DNA from: JANQJA01 sp040880285 | GTDB taxonomy: Bacteria > Pseudomonadota > Gammaproteobacteria > Pseudomonadales > Azotimanducaceae | Length of the DNA: 64,000 nt | Assembly (NCBI GenBank): GCA_040880285.1 | Contig: JBBDIT010000041.1 | Coordinates: 1-64,000, forward strand | Direction: 5' to 3' | In this document: positions 17,325-26,616 of the stretch, piece after piece | How the letters are laid out: the number at the start of each line of letters is the position of its first letter | Numbering within the stretch: position 1 is the stretch's first letter | Notes under the pieces: generated by a model | The model's database searches: none | Seen by the model: the letters and a program-made list of their open reading frames with translations, nothing else | What the model was told of the DNA's origin: nothing | Made by a program: the position numbers and the translations under genes

Positions 17325-18122
17325 ATGAGTTACGAGTGCCTGCGCTATGACGTGAATGACCACATTGCCACGGTGACCTTGAATCGACCGGAAAAGTTAA
17401 ATGCGATCAATGGTGAATTACGGGAAGCACTGGGTGAAGTTTGCACCGCTATCTACGAAGATGACGAGGTCCGTGCGGTTATTTTTACCGGTGAGGGACG
17501 TGGCTTTTGTTCCGGAGCGGATGTCACCGGTCCACGCCCGGAAGCAACTAACGCGCTATCTCAAAACGAACGACTGGATGATCTGGGTTGGGTCGGTCGG
17601 CTTGCTACCGGCATCTATGAAATTGGAGTACCTACCATTGCGGTAATTAACGGTGTTGCTGCGGGCGCGGGTATGAGTCTGTCGCTGGCTTGCGATTTGC
17701 GTGTGGGTAGTGACCAGTCGCGCTTTAAAACCGTTTTTGCGGAGCGTGGCCTGTCACCCGATTCCGGTATGTCTTACTTCCTGCCAAGGTTGATTGGATA
17801 CGGCCGTGCTGCCGACCTTATTTTTAGCAGCCGTAATGTTGGTGGCCAAGAGGCCTACCGCCTGGGGTTACTGGACCGGTATGTCGATGCCGATGAAGCC
17901 ATGGCCTGTGCCAGGGAGCTTGCGAGCCAAATGGCGGCACTGCCCCCGATGGCGATCCGCTCGGGTAAACGTGTGCTGCAATCCAATATGGACCTTGATT
18001 TTCATCGTGCACTGAAAAATGAGATGTTCGGGTTGTCCTTTGCCCGTAAGTCCCCTGGCGACCAGAAAGAACAGCGCGCTGCTTTTCTGGAGAAGCGTGA
18101 TCCAAAATTTACCGGTACCTGA
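17325..18122 (+). CDS. Enoyl-CoA hydratase/isomerase family protein
   Basis: The 265-residue crotonase-fold protein carries VTLNRPEKLNAI near the N-terminus, the oxyanion-hole segment GRGFCSGAD, VAAGAGMSLSLACDLR, and AERGLSPDSGMSYFLPRLIG. It hydrates 2-enoyl-CoA or performs a related isomerisation. I start at the ATG seven bases after TGGAG rather than at an in-frame TTG four codons upstream. It forms an operon with the preceding acyl-CoA dehydrogenase. Confidence 0.9.
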   Translation: MSYECLRYDVNDHIATVTLNRPEKLNAINGELREALGEVCTAIYEDDEVRAVIFTGEGRGFCSGADVTGPRPEATNALSQNERLDDLGWVGRLATGIYEIGVPTIAVINGVAAGAGMSLSLACDLRVGSDQSRFKTVFAERGLSPDSGMSYFLPRLIGYGRAADLIFSSRNVGGQEAYRLGLLDRYVDADEAMACARELASQMAALPPMAIRSGKRVLQSNMDLDFHRALKNEMFGLSFARKSPGDQKEQRAAFLEKRDPKFTGT

Positions 18123-18190
18123 TGTGGAGTCCCATTCTGCATTGAAACATGATAAAACCGGTCCTCGTTGCACATTAAGGGAACTGTCTG

Positions 18191-18532
18191 ATGCCAAGGT
18201 ATGATTACCATTGTGATGCCAATGGCGAAACCGTTGAAGTGGTCCATTCGATCAACGAGCGGATGGCCAATTGGGGACAATTGTGCGCGCGGGCAGGAAT
18301 AGAACCAGGCGACACAGATCTCTCCTCTGAGGTCCGCAAGGTGATTACCCTGGCCCCAATGGCGAATACGCCCGCAGGCGACAGCCATCTCAAGAGCCTC
18401 GGATTTACCAAACTCGTCAAGCGGGACGACGGTGTCTATGAGAATGTAACCCGATCTGGAACTGAATCCCGGTACGTCAAAGCTGGCGATTCACAAACCA
18501 TGCCGCACTTCCATAAAAAGCTGAGTGATTAG
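18191..18532 (+). CDS. FmdB-like zinc-ribbon-family small protein with lost cysteines
   Basis: The 113-residue protein begins MPRYDYHCDANGETVEVVHSI, recalling FmdB-type zinc ribbons (MPxYxYxCxxCxxxFE). Only the first Cys of the first CxxC pair remains, and the second pair is absent, so zinc binding is doubtful. The rest is polar and of unknown function. The downstream gene begins within 5 bases of its stop, so they are probably cotranscribed. Confidence 0.6.
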   Translation: MPRYDYHCDANGETVEVVHSINERMANWGQLCARAGIEPGDTDLSSEVRKVITLAPMANTPAGDSHLKSLGFTKLVKRDDGVYENVTRSGTESRYVKAGDSQTMPHFHKKLSD

Positions 18533-18536
18533 CGTT

Positions 18537-18989
18537 ATGCGAAAAGTGTTGTTCTGGCTACTGGTGTCTGTGCCAGTGTTGGTTTTTGCCGCGCCGGAAG
18601 CAGCTGATGACCTGTATGTCCTTTTGTACTCACCAGGTTCGAATTGGGATGAGACGCTGGACTATGATGCCCAGCCTGGTATCAGGGCGCACGCGGAACA
18701 CCTCATGGGGCTCTATGACGCCAACATTCTTTTGTTGGGTGGTTCGCTGGATGGTGGTCGGAGTGAACTGGTAGTAATCCAGGCGAAGTCACGGGCACAG
18801 GCGGATAAAATTGCGGCAAGGGATCCGGCAGTGATTAACAAGGTCCTGAACGCCGAGGTCAAAGAATGGACACTCGAAATGTCCGCGATGAGAAAATTCA
18901 GGCGCACAGTGCCGCAAATCTCGGATCCCTATGGGCCATTTCGGCTGGAACGGGAGAGCCCGGAGTCACCGATTAACATCAAGGATTAG
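18537..18989 (+). CDS. Exported YCII-related domain protein
   Basis: The 150-residue protein has a clear signal peptide (about residues 1-19, ending VFAA) and then a YciI-like ferredoxin fold: YVLLYSPGSNWD, RAHAEHLMGLYDANILLLGG, and the AQADKIAARDPAVINKVLNAEVKEW segment typical of the family. YciI domains are small dimeric folds of unclear catalytic role. A GTG four codons upstream is in frame, but the ATG gives a normal signal peptide. It overlaps the DsbA-like gene tail-to-tail by 11 bases. Confidence 0.75.
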   Translation: MRKVLFWLLVSVPVLVFAAPEAADDLYVLLYSPGSNWDETLDYDAQPGIRAHAEHLMGLYDANILLLGGSLDGGRSELVVIQAKSRAQADKIAARDPAVINKVLNAEVKEWTLEMSAMRKFRRTVPQISDPYGPFRLERESPESPINIKD

Positions 18990-19677
18990 AATCGGTACCG
19001 GTGGGTGTCAATTCCTTGTTCACCAGGTGATCCATGATATCCAGCATTCGTGAGAGACCCACGTCGGCGGTAACCCGTACCATGTACTTGCCGTTTACGA
19101 TGATCGTTGGCACGGTCGAGACGCGCAGGCGCCGGGACATCTGGTCGGCAAATTCAATCTTGCGGTTGATCACGTTCGAATTGAACATGGAACGAAATGC
19201 CGTGGAGGTCGTGCCCTGGCCATCGATCCAGCTGGCCAGGGCATCGATGGAGTTGATGTTGCGCCCCAGGTCATGGATCTCCCTGAATAACCGGGAGTGG
19301 TTTTCCTCAAGGATGTCGAATTCCTCCATGGTGTAGTAAGCGCGACCCAGGAGACGCCAGGAATTGCTACCAATGGCGGGCGTGCGAATAAATTCAACTT
19401 GCTCTGAATTTTTCCTTGCCCAGGTATTGAGCCGGTCGTCAAAATTGTAGCAGTGAATACAGGCGTAGGAAAAAAATTCCATGACTTCCACTTTGTCTCC
19501 CCGTACTCTTCGGGGGTTTTCGATCAGGGTGTAGTGTTCGCCTTCGACGAATTCACCCAGAGGTGCTTCCGTTAGGACCATTAAATACAGCCCACCCATT
19601 AGTCCCACCGCGAGAACAATAGCAGCGCCAACAACAATCTTTTGTCCGAGCAGGAAGCGATTGGTTTTCTTTGCCAT
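18979..19677 (-). CDS. Membrane-anchored DsbA-like thiol:disulfide oxidoreductase
   Basis: The 232-residue protein has an N-terminal membrane segment (about residues 13-35) and a DsbA-fold domain: VEVMEFFSYACIHCYNF with the active-site Cys at residues 73 and 76 (CIHC, close to the CPHC of DsbA), an inserted helical region, and the cis-Pro loop VSTVPTIIVNGKY. It should act on the periplasmic side in disulfide formation. The chosen ATG removes a 56-residue upstream extension lacking family resemblance. It diverges from the LLM oxidoreductase gene with about 110 bases between starts. Confidence 0.85.
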   Translation of the reverse strand: MAKKTNRFLLGQKIVVGAAIVLAVGLMGGLYLMVLTEAPLGEFVEGEHYTLIENPRRVRGDKVEVMEFFSYACIHCYNFDDRLNTWARKNSEQVEFIRTPAIGSNSWRLLGRAYYTMEEFDILEENHSRLFREIHDLGRNINSIDALASWIDGQGTTSTAFRSMFNSNVINRKIEFADQMSRRLRVSTVPTIIVNGKYMVRVTADVGLSRMLDIMDHLVNKELTPTGTDSNP

Positions 19678-19786
19678 GACATCTACTACCTGATTTTGGT
19701 GACAGTCCACGGGATTATAGCGGTCGTGGGCCCCAGACAACATCTGTATACTCTTTCTTTTATTAACACAATATGAGGAGAATGGC

Positions 19787-20689
19787 ATGACACGAATGCC
19801 CGCATTGAGTCTGGCTGCAGTACCCGGTCGCCGTAAGGCTACCATTGAGCTTGCGCAAGAAATTGAAAAGCGTGGATTTTCCGGTATCTACGCGCCGAGC
19901 CTTGGCGATTCCCTTGCGCTGTGTGAGGCGCTTGCCTTTTCGACCAACGAGATTACTTTTGGCACCAGTATTATGCCGATGTACTTCAGGCAAGTCGTTG
20001 ATTTTGCCCAGACAGCATCATTCATTCATGAGATTTCGGATGGTCGCTTCCGCTTTGGTATCGGCGTGAGTCATGCCCCGGCACTACAATCAAGGGGTAT
20101 CTCGGCAGGCAAACCTTTAACTGATACACGCAACTTTGTCGAGGCTTTAAGGGCGGTACCGAGGGCAGGAGAATTGCCGCCCATCATTCTCGCAACCCTG
20201 CGCAAGAAAATGATCGCGTTGTCGGAAGAGATTGCTGATGGCATGGTGTTCGCCAACGGCGCACGGTCACATATGCAGGAATCCTTGTCTGTCATTTCCG
20301 ATGCGACGAAATCAGATGACGCTTTCTTTATCGGCGATATGATCCCGACCTGTATCAGCGATGATGTGGAAGCTGCCAAAGCAGTTAATCGCAAAACGTT
20401 GACATCTTACGCCATGTTGCCGAACTACAGAAACTACTGGAAAGAAGCAGGTTATGTCGAGGAAATGGAGGGCATTGAAAAGGCTGTTGAGGCTGGTGAC
20501 CGTGACAAGGTGCCACACTTCCTGACTGACAAATGGCTTGCAGACACAACCTTGTTTGGAACTCCGAGTCAGGTTCGGGACGGTGTTGAGGCCTGGTTTG
20601 ACGCCGGAATCAAAACACCGATCCTGGTACCTTCATCGGCGAAAGGTGGCCAGATGGTAGCGTTTGAGGAAATGCTCGCAATCTTCTAA
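19787..20689 (+). CDS. Luciferase-like (LLM) oxidoreductase
   Basis: The 300-residue TIM-barrel protein has the bacterial luciferase-like layout: IELAQEIEKRGFSGIYAPS at the N-terminus, ITFGTSIMPMYFRQ, HEISDGRFRFGIGVSH, and a C-terminal GTPSQVRDGVEAWFDAGI. Members use FMN or F420. Since this genome encodes F420 synthesis and two further LLM proteins at 40-42 kb, F420 dependence is plausible but not proven by any residue I can point to. A strong GAGGAG site precedes the ATG. Confidence 0.85.
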   Translation: MTRMPALSLAAVPGRRKATIELAQEIEKRGFSGIYAPSLGDSLALCEALAFSTNEITFGTSIMPMYFRQVVDFAQTASFIHEISDGRFRFGIGVSHAPALQSRGISAGKPLTDTRNFVEALRAVPRAGELPPIILATLRKKMIALSEEIADGMVFANGARSHMQESLSVISDATKSDDAFFIGDMIPTCISDDVEAAKAVNRKTLTSYAMLPNYRNYWKEAGYVEEMEGIEKAVEAGDRDKVPHFLTDKWLADTTLFGTPSQVRDGVEAWFDAGIKTPILVPSSAKGGQMVAFEEMLAIF

Positions 20690-20779
20690 GGCGACCTGCA
20701 TTGATTAGCTGATGACGGTTGTGCCGGGCGTGGTCGAAGTCAGCCGGCACGCTGCTGGTGGGGTATCCAGTGGGAACCT

Positions 20780-22498
20780 ATGATGAATACGAATGGATTG
20801 CTGGTGTTAGTCTGGACTGTGTTGTTCCTCATGGCCTTTTATGCAATAACCAATGGCTTTTTTGTGGGCGGCCTCGGGAACGATTACAGTTACTTTTTGC
20901 CCTGGCTGCTTGCGGGTTATTTCTGGTTTCTGGAAAACGGCCTTTCAATTCCCTGGTTCAGCCCCGCTCTATGTGCTGGCATTCCACATTTTGCTAACCC
21001 CCAGTCGCTTTACTACTCTGTTCCCCAGCTTGTGTCCCTGGTGGTTGATCCACGCCAGAGCCTGATCATCACGGCCTGGATTTTCGGTGTTACCGGCTTC
21101 GCAGGTAGTGCGCTATTGGCGTCTTTAATGACGCGTTCATTCATGATCATGTTGTTTGCAGGCTTCATTTTTGGACTCAATGGCATGGCGTTGTCCAGAA
21201 TCTATGAGGGACACCTTACTTTTCACGCGTTCATGCTGTTGCCCCTTATCTGCTATCTACTATTGTGTCCCGGACGCAGTTTTAATGCCTTTATGCAGGC
21301 TGTCCTTGCGGGGGCGTTGATGGCCTACTTTATACACGCCGGAGCTGGCGTGATCGTTATACCAGTCGCCGCATGCATCATGCTGGTGCTGGTTGCGATA
21401 GGTCGAGGCATTGACTGTTACTATAAATTGGCAATCGCTGCAGGTAGCGCCCTGACTTTGTCGTTGGGAAAGCTGGTTGCTGTTGCACACTTTATGGCCC
21501 GGTTCCCACGCGATCTGTATCCAATGCCAGGCACTAATACATTGTTGGATTCTTTGTATCTATCATTACGAAGCCTGGTGTGGCCGTTGACCGATGCTGA
21601 ACTCGACACGCTGATCGTTAACACGGCGTTTCCGATCAACCAGATTGAGGTGAACTATGCTCTGGGGATTGTCCCGATGCTGATCGGCCTGGCCTGGCTT
21701 ATCCTTGCACGGTCACCCGTGAAAGCCATGGTTCCCACGTGGCGCTGGGTCCCGGTGCTCGCTATCCTCTCTTTGCCGGTATTGCTCAATACTTTTAATC
21801 CATCGTGGAACGCGATTCTGAGTGATTTGCCGTACTACTCCCAGGCTTCAACCCTGTTTCGCTGGAATCTTATCTACATCCTGCCGGTCATCTTGTTGTC
21901 GGTACGCGCACTTGATCAAATCAACAAACCGTGGCTTGCACCGGTTGCCATACTGATACTGCTTGTCTCTGTCGTAACCTATCTGCCCTCGGGATCGCGG
22001 CGGGCGGACGCAACCACGATTGTCAACGCCTACACCAGTGTACGCGCAGGTGAAGAAGTCCCTCTAATTCGGACTCTTGAAGAATCACTGGTAGATGGCG
22101 TGCGTGTTCCTCTCGGCAACGCTGGCGACTCATTGACGCGTGGGGCATCGCAAATTGTATGTAATGAACCTTTGTTTGGTTACCGCCTTGAGAGCTTCCG
22201 CTTCGATGGCGTGTTCAAGGGCCAGGTGTTCCACCAACGAGAGGGCGCATTTAATTTTTACAGACCCGAGTGTTTCCTGTTCCCGGAACAGAACCAGTGC
22301 AAGGAAGGTGATCGTTTCCCGGCTGGCAAAGCAACCGCGCTGGTACGGTTTACAAGCTACAGGTCGTATGATTTTGAACTACCAGTAGTTCAACGAATAT
22401 CGAATTGGATCAGTATTGCCGGTTTTTCCGCTTTGCTGATGCTATTTTTCACCTGGGGGGCCCTTGGGGTTCGTCGTAACTTATCGACACGGGAGTGA
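20780..22498 (+). CDS. Polytopic membrane protein, possibly GT-C-like
   Basis: The 572-residue protein has about 11-13 hydrophobic segments spread over residues 5-420, then a soluble domain (about 425-540, with three Cys) and a last membrane helix near 545-563. An early acidic motif, GNDYSYFLPW, in the first loop and the overall layout resemble GT-C glycosyltransferases such as YfhO/PMT-like proteins, but I cannot match a named family. Two adjacent ATG codons could start it. No polysaccharide genes are adjacent. Confidence 0.7.
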   Translation: MMNTNGLLVLVWTVLFLMAFYAITNGFFVGGLGNDYSYFLPWLLAGYFWFLENGLSIPWFSPALCAGIPHFANPQSLYYSVPQLVSLVVDPRQSLIITAWIFGVTGFAGSALLASLMTRSFMIMLFAGFIFGLNGMALSRIYEGHLTFHAFMLLPLICYLLLCPGRSFNAFMQAVLAGALMAYFIHAGAGVIVIPVAACIMLVLVAIGRGIDCYYKLAIAAGSALTLSLGKLVAVAHFMARFPRDLYPMPGTNTLLDSLYLSLRSLVWPLTDAELDTLIVNTAFPINQIEVNYALGIVPMLIGLAWLILARSPVKAMVPTWRWVPVLAILSLPVLLNTFNPSWNAILSDLPYYSQASTLFRWNLIYILPVILLSVRALDQINKPWLAPVAILILLVSVVTYLPSGSRRADATTIVNAYTSVRAGEEVPLIRTLEESLVDGVRVPLGNAGDSLTRGASQIVCNEPLFGYRLESFRFDGVFKGQVFHQREGAFNFYRPECFLFPEQNQCKEGDRFPAGKATALVRFTSYRSYDFELPVVQRISNWISIAGFSALLMLFFTWGALGVRRNLSTRE

Positions 22499-22578
22499 GG
22501 GCGTGCGCACCTATCGGTTCTCCAGGATGTTATTTGATGATGCGGTAACTGAAGGACGCCTGGGGGACTAGCCCGGCA

Positions 22579-23265
22579 TCAGGTTTGTAGCATATTCCGC
22601 GCGCCCTCGATAAATGTCCTGGCTGTCTCATCGTCACTATTGTTGTGTTTCGGTGATGGAGTTGGGACATTGATGCCGTTCTGGCAAGCAGGACGTTCCT
22701 TCATCTGGGCAAGCCATCGATCGAGGTTCGGTAGGCCATCACGAGACACCCCGGACCAGCGATAAGTTCGTACCCAACACCAGTTTGCTATATCGGCAAT
22801 CGAATAGTTGTCAGCCAGCCACTCACGATCAGCCAGCGCCGTATCCAGCACGGCAAACAGGCGACGGGTTTCATGCTGGTAGCGAGCGATCACTGGTTCA
22901 ATTTTTTCCGGGAAGTAGCGGTAAAACACATTGGCTTGTCCCATCATTGGGCCGATTCCGCCCATCTGGAACATCAGCCACTGCATCACCCGGGACCGGG
23001 CCTTGCGTTCGGTAGGCAATAACTGTCCGGCTGTCTCGGCAAGATAGACCATGATGGCGCCAGACTCGAACACAACAAAGTCATCGTTACCGCGATCACG
23101 AATCACCGGAATGCGGCCGTTTGGATTCAGGGCCAGGAACCCGGGTGTCTTTTGTTCTCCGGATGACAGGTTGATCGGGAATACTTCGTAGGGGATCGCC
23201 AGTTCTTCCAGCGTAACCGAGGCCTTGTGACCATTTGGAGTGCCAGCAGTATAGAGTTCGATCAT
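22579..23265 (-). CDS. Glutathione S-transferase, YfcG/YghU (Nu-class) type
   Basis: The 228-residue protein has an N-terminal thioredoxin-like GSH site (ELYTAGTPNGHKASVTLEEL, LNPNGRIPVI, FESGAIMVYLAE) and an alpha-helical C-terminal domain (SIADIANWCWVRTYRW). The TPNGHK sequence is typical of the Nu class, whose members show disulfide-bond reductase activity. It overlaps the upstream membrane-protein gene by four bases (ATGA), implying coupled translation. Confidence 0.88.
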   Translation of the reverse strand: MIELYTAGTPNGHKASVTLEELAIPYEVFPINLSSGEQKTPGFLALNPNGRIPVIRDRGNDDFVVFESGAIMVYLAETAGQLLPTERKARSRVMQWLMFQMGGIGPMMGQANVFYRYFPEKIEPVIARYQHETRRLFAVLDTALADREWLADNYSIADIANWCWVRTYRWSGVSRDGLPNLDRWLAQMKERPACQNGINVPTPSPKHNNSDDETARTFIEGARNMLQT

Positions 23266-23819
23266 GCGGTGCTTGCCTCAGGATTTGTCTTCATAAACAC
23301 GCCCAACAAGTGGCCTGCGATCAAAAAAGCAGTGAAATTGTAAATTGCCTGCCAGACATTCCAGCTGATGGTTTCCCGCCACCAGATGATATCACCAGCG
23401 TCGATCAGAACCACAGCCACCGCACCCGAAATGAGCGAGAGCCTGGCGAAATCCCTGAATTCACGTGCTGCGGCGACCTTGAAAAATATTGCCAACAGGC
23501 CAACGAAGGCGAGATTGTGTATGAATCCGCGCACCAGAACAGCGGGGTCCATAACCGGTCCGCCTTCCAGTTTGATATGGATGATAGCGATCGGGCCATT
23601 GGCGTAGAGTTCATTGAGTACATCGGGTTCATGGTCCGGGCCTGGTAACAGATAAGAACCGGATTCCGGAAAGTGCTGGCGTAGCGACTCCTGGGCTGCC
23701 GCGTCATCGGGTGTCTGGTTCATTGATTCGTAAGGGATCGGGCTGATGCCCCAGTAAAGATATCCCCAGATGTAAAGTACAATGGTAGCTACTGTGATGC
23801 CGATCAGAGTTGGTTTCAT
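23262..23819 (-). CDS. Hypothetical four-helix membrane protein
   Basis: The 185-residue protein has predicted membrane helices at about residues 5-24, 95-114, 125-143 and 155-175 with a polar, probably periplasmic loop between the first two. I do not recognise the family with certainty. It is translated just before, and overlaps, the GST gene, so the pair may function together. Confidence 0.7.
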   Translation of the reverse strand: MKPTLIGITVATIVLYIWGYLYWGISPIPYESMNQTPDDAAAQESLRQHFPESGSYLLPGPDHEPDVLNELYANGPIAIIHIKLEGGPVMDPAVLVRGFIHNLAFVGLLAIFFKVAAAREFRDFARLSLISGAVAVVLIDAGDIIWWRETISWNVWQAIYNFTAFLIAGHLLGVFMKTNPEASTA

Positions 23820-23877
23820 GGGCTGTTTCCTGATTTGATTGTTGTATTGTTATATGGCTAACGCGATGACCAGATTA

Positions 23878-24798
23878 TCAGGGCCAGGGGACCTGGCCAA
23901 TCAATTGAGTCCCCTGGGGTTGCCCTGCGAGAAAGTCCCTGACCAGGTCCATAAATTGGTCAAACTGGTCATGGTGGACCCAGTGCCCGGCATTATCGAT
24001 ATCGACGAGGCGGGCACCGCGAAAGTGTTTCAGGGTGTCTGATTGCCCGGTTCGATGCCCGTAACCTTGCTCTGCGTTAATGAGCAACATGGGGCAGTCA
24101 ATCTTTTCCCAGATCGCGGTCATGTCATCGAACGGCATTCCATAGGCGGCGCGCGAATGAGTGTAGTTGTCGAACTTCCAGGTATAGGTGCCGTCCTCGT
24201 TTCGGTTGCTACCGTGAATGGTCAGATGGCGTGCGCGTTCTTCACTCAAGTGAGGGTTCAACTTCTGCATCCTTTGGAAGGCATCGCTTAAGGACTCATA
24301 CTTTCGGGGAGAGCGGCCAGCAAGATTTCTGACCTGGTCGATCCAGTTGCGAAGCCGTTCCTGTGGATGCCCCTCGCCCCGATACCAGCCAGGTATCCCA
24401 CCGACACCCTCGACGGAAATGAAACTCGCTACCTTCTCCGGGTAGGTCCCGGCGAATATTGAAGCGATGTTTCCGCCCATGGAGTGGGCGATGATATGAA
24501 CCGGGTCAAGGTTTCCCTGATCAACCAGTTGTGCAATGTCGTAAACGTAATCGAGGGTGCTATAAGAACTACCCTTGTTCCATTCGGAATCACCATGCCC
24601 ACGAAGGTCCGGTACGACGACGTGATAGTCGGCGCAAAGATTGTGACTGACCCAGTCCCAGCTATGACAATGATCCTGTACTCCATGGATTAACAGCACA
24701 TGAGGTTTGTCTTCATTACCCCAGTCGAGATAATGCAGGCGAAGTCGTTGCGAGAAATAGCTGTGGGAAGTTGGCCTTGCCTTATTGAAATCACTCAT
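23878..24798 (-). CDS. Alpha/beta-fold hydrolase
   Basis: The 306-residue enzyme has the alpha/beta hydrolase core: LLIHGVQDHCHSWDWV (oxyanion hole), VPDLRGHGDSEW, the nucleophile elbow AHSMGGN (Ser at about residue 105), and the terminal catalytic His in DNAGHWVHHD. The pattern fits the epoxide hydrolase/haloperoxidase/esterase superfamily; substrate unknown. It lies 12 bases downstream of the acyl-CoA synthetase stop on the same strand and is likely cotranscribed. Confidence 0.88.
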   Translation of the reverse strand: MSDFNKARPTSHSYFSQRLRLHYLDWGNEDKPHVLLIHGVQDHCHSWDWVSHNLCADYHVVVPDLRGHGDSEWNKGSSYSTLDYVYDIAQLVDQGNLDPVHIIAHSMGGNIASIFAGTYPEKVASFISVEGVGGIPGWYRGEGHPQERLRNWIDQVRNLAGRSPRKYESLSDAFQRMQKLNPHLSEERARHLTIHGSNRNEDGTYTWKFDNYTHSRAAYGMPFDDMTAIWEKIDCPMLLINAEQGYGHRTGQSDTLKHFRGARLVDIDNAGHWVHHDQFDQFMDLVRDFLAGQPQGTQLIGQVPWP

Positions 24799-24810
24799 AG
24801 GAGGTATCGC

Positions 24811-26616
24811 TTAAAAGCCAGCTTGTCGCTGCATAATCTTGTCATAAAAGTCGGTATCGAGTCTTGTGTAGACATCCGTCCCGGGTTTCATAACCAGCAG
24901 GTCGTCCTGGACCTTTTCAGGATGGTAGGCCTGATCCCGAAGGTCATTTTTTTGCAGTTTGTGGGTAGAAGTAGTGGGCAGATCCTTTAGTATCCGAATA
25001 AAAATTGGGCGTGCGTAACCGGGCAGGTTCTCGGTGATGTGGCAGGAGAGATCAGCGAGATCAATCTCAGGCAGAGTTTTACCCTGCTTGAACACGATTG
25101 CTGCCATACCAGCACGACCATCAGTGCCGGGGATCGCAACGCCATAGACATTGGTAAAGATGATGTCACTGTGTTCGTTGATTAATTCTCCTACCTCGTT
25201 GGTGGAAACATTCTCGCTCTTCCAACGAAAAGTGTCACCGACGCGATCGACAAATTGATAATGTGTCTGGCCAAACGCAAAGCCGACATCAACGGTCCGC
25301 ATCAAGTCGCCGGTGTTGAAGAAAAGATCGCCGTCTTCAAACACGTCTCGCACCAGTTTTTTCTCTGTTGCGGCTCCATCCGTATAACCTTCAAAGCGCG
25401 ATTTGTCGGTGACCTGAATCAGGAGCAATCCAGTTTGACCCTCTGGCATCTCGATACAGCGTCCATTTTCATCGCGCATAATTTCGTCCTCGGCAACGTC
25501 GTAGTTGACGATCTTGACCGGTGCTGTTCCAAGACCGACTGTGCAGTCTTTATTGAAGATGTTGGCGAATCCGCCGTTGCCTTCACTTGCACCATAGAAC
25601 TCACCGATCCTGGGGATATCAAATCGCTCTTTGAATTCGTGCCAGATGTCGGGACGCAGCCCGTTGCCAACGATTGATCGAATCGAATTCTGGTTGTCTT
25701 GTGGGTGCGGTGGCTGGTTCATCAAATAACGTATGAACTCTCCGATATAGACAAAGCTTGTACAGTTATATTGGCGTATATCATCCCAGAATGCCGATAC
25801 AGATAGTCTGCGCCTGAGGACGGTGGAGGCACCGGCATGAATTGCGGCTACCAGACCAATCATCAAACCGGTGCCGTGGTATAAAGGCAGACAGTTGTAA
25901 ACCCGATCAGAGCGTTTGAGTCGCATCAGGAAATCGGAAGACATTCCTGCTGCCAGCATAACGCGTTTAGAGGAGACAACCGCAGCCTTGGGCAGGCCGG
26001 TCGTACCTGAAGTAAAGATGTAATATGCGGTGTCGCCGTACCTGACTTCTTTCGACTGTGGCAGGTTCTGGGAAGTAACGCTCTCGTCAGTCGAGTTAAT
26101 CTCAAGTGCCCAATTGGGGGGCGGTTGGCTACCTGTATCGGCAACGTAGAGATAGTCTTCACCATCTTTCAGGTTTAGTTGCTCCCTGATCTCGTTTAAT
26201 GGTTCGGTCAACTCCTCGCCGAATAGGCACTTCCTTGATTCGATAAGGTTGATGCAGTGGACCAACGGCTGCTTGGTAAGGTTGGTATTAATCATGCCTG
26301 CAATGGCACCGAGCTTGCCGATGGCCAGTAGCGCAACGACAAACTCGATCCGGTTCTGCATGAAGACTGATACACAATCACCCTTTTTGATGCCCTGGGC
26401 TAACAGCATGCTGGCGACCCGATTGGCGCGCTCGTTTAACTCTGCCCAGGTGACCACCTCGTCCTCACACAGGAGAGCCACAGCCTCGGGATAGTTCCGG
26501 GCGTTGTCTTCGACCATAAGCGCGATAGAACCGGTATCGTTATCTTTGGGCGGTTTGGCGGTGACGGCGGACACGAGCACGCTCAAATTGCCAACGAAAT
26601 CGGTAATTGCCCCCAT
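24811..26616 (-). CDS. Long/very-long-chain acyl-CoA synthetase (FATP-like AMP-forming ligase)
   Basis: The 601-residue protein has the adenylate-forming signature FTSGTTGLPKA, GNGLRPDIW, FYGASEGNG and YQFVDRVGDTFRWKSENV, matching the FATP/very-long-chain acyl-CoA synthetase branch. It activates fatty or steroid-like acids to CoA thioesters. I start at the ATG behind AGAGGAATACCC; an upstream in-frame ATG would add 26 residues without similarity. The alpha/beta hydrolase follows in the same transcript. Confidence 0.9.
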   Translation of the reverse strand: MGAITDFVGNLSVLVSAVTAKPPKDNDTGSIALMVEDNARNYPEAVALLCEDEVVTWAELNERANRVASMLLAQGIKKGDCVSVFMQNRIEFVVALLAIGKLGAIAGMINTNLTKQPLVHCINLIESRKCLFGEELTEPLNEIREQLNLKDGEDYLYVADTGSQPPPNWALEINSTDESVTSQNLPQSKEVRYGDTAYYIFTSGTTGLPKAAVVSSKRVMLAAGMSSDFLMRLKRSDRVYNCLPLYHGTGLMIGLVAAIHAGASTVLRRRLSVSAFWDDIRQYNCTSFVYIGEFIRYLMNQPPHPQDNQNSIRSIVGNGLRPDIWHEFKERFDIPRIGEFYGASEGNGGFANIFNKDCTVGLGTAPVKIVNYDVAEDEIMRDENGRCIEMPEGQTGLLLIQVTDKSRFEGYTDGAATEKKLVRDVFEDGDLFFNTGDLMRTVDVGFAFGQTHYQFVDRVGDTFRWKSENVSTNEVGELINEHSDIIFTNVYGVAIPGTDGRAGMAAIVFKQGKTLPEIDLADLSCHITENLPGYARPIFIRILKDLPTTSTHKLQKNDLRDQAYHPEKVQDDLLVMKPGTDVYTRLDTDFYDKIMQRQAGF

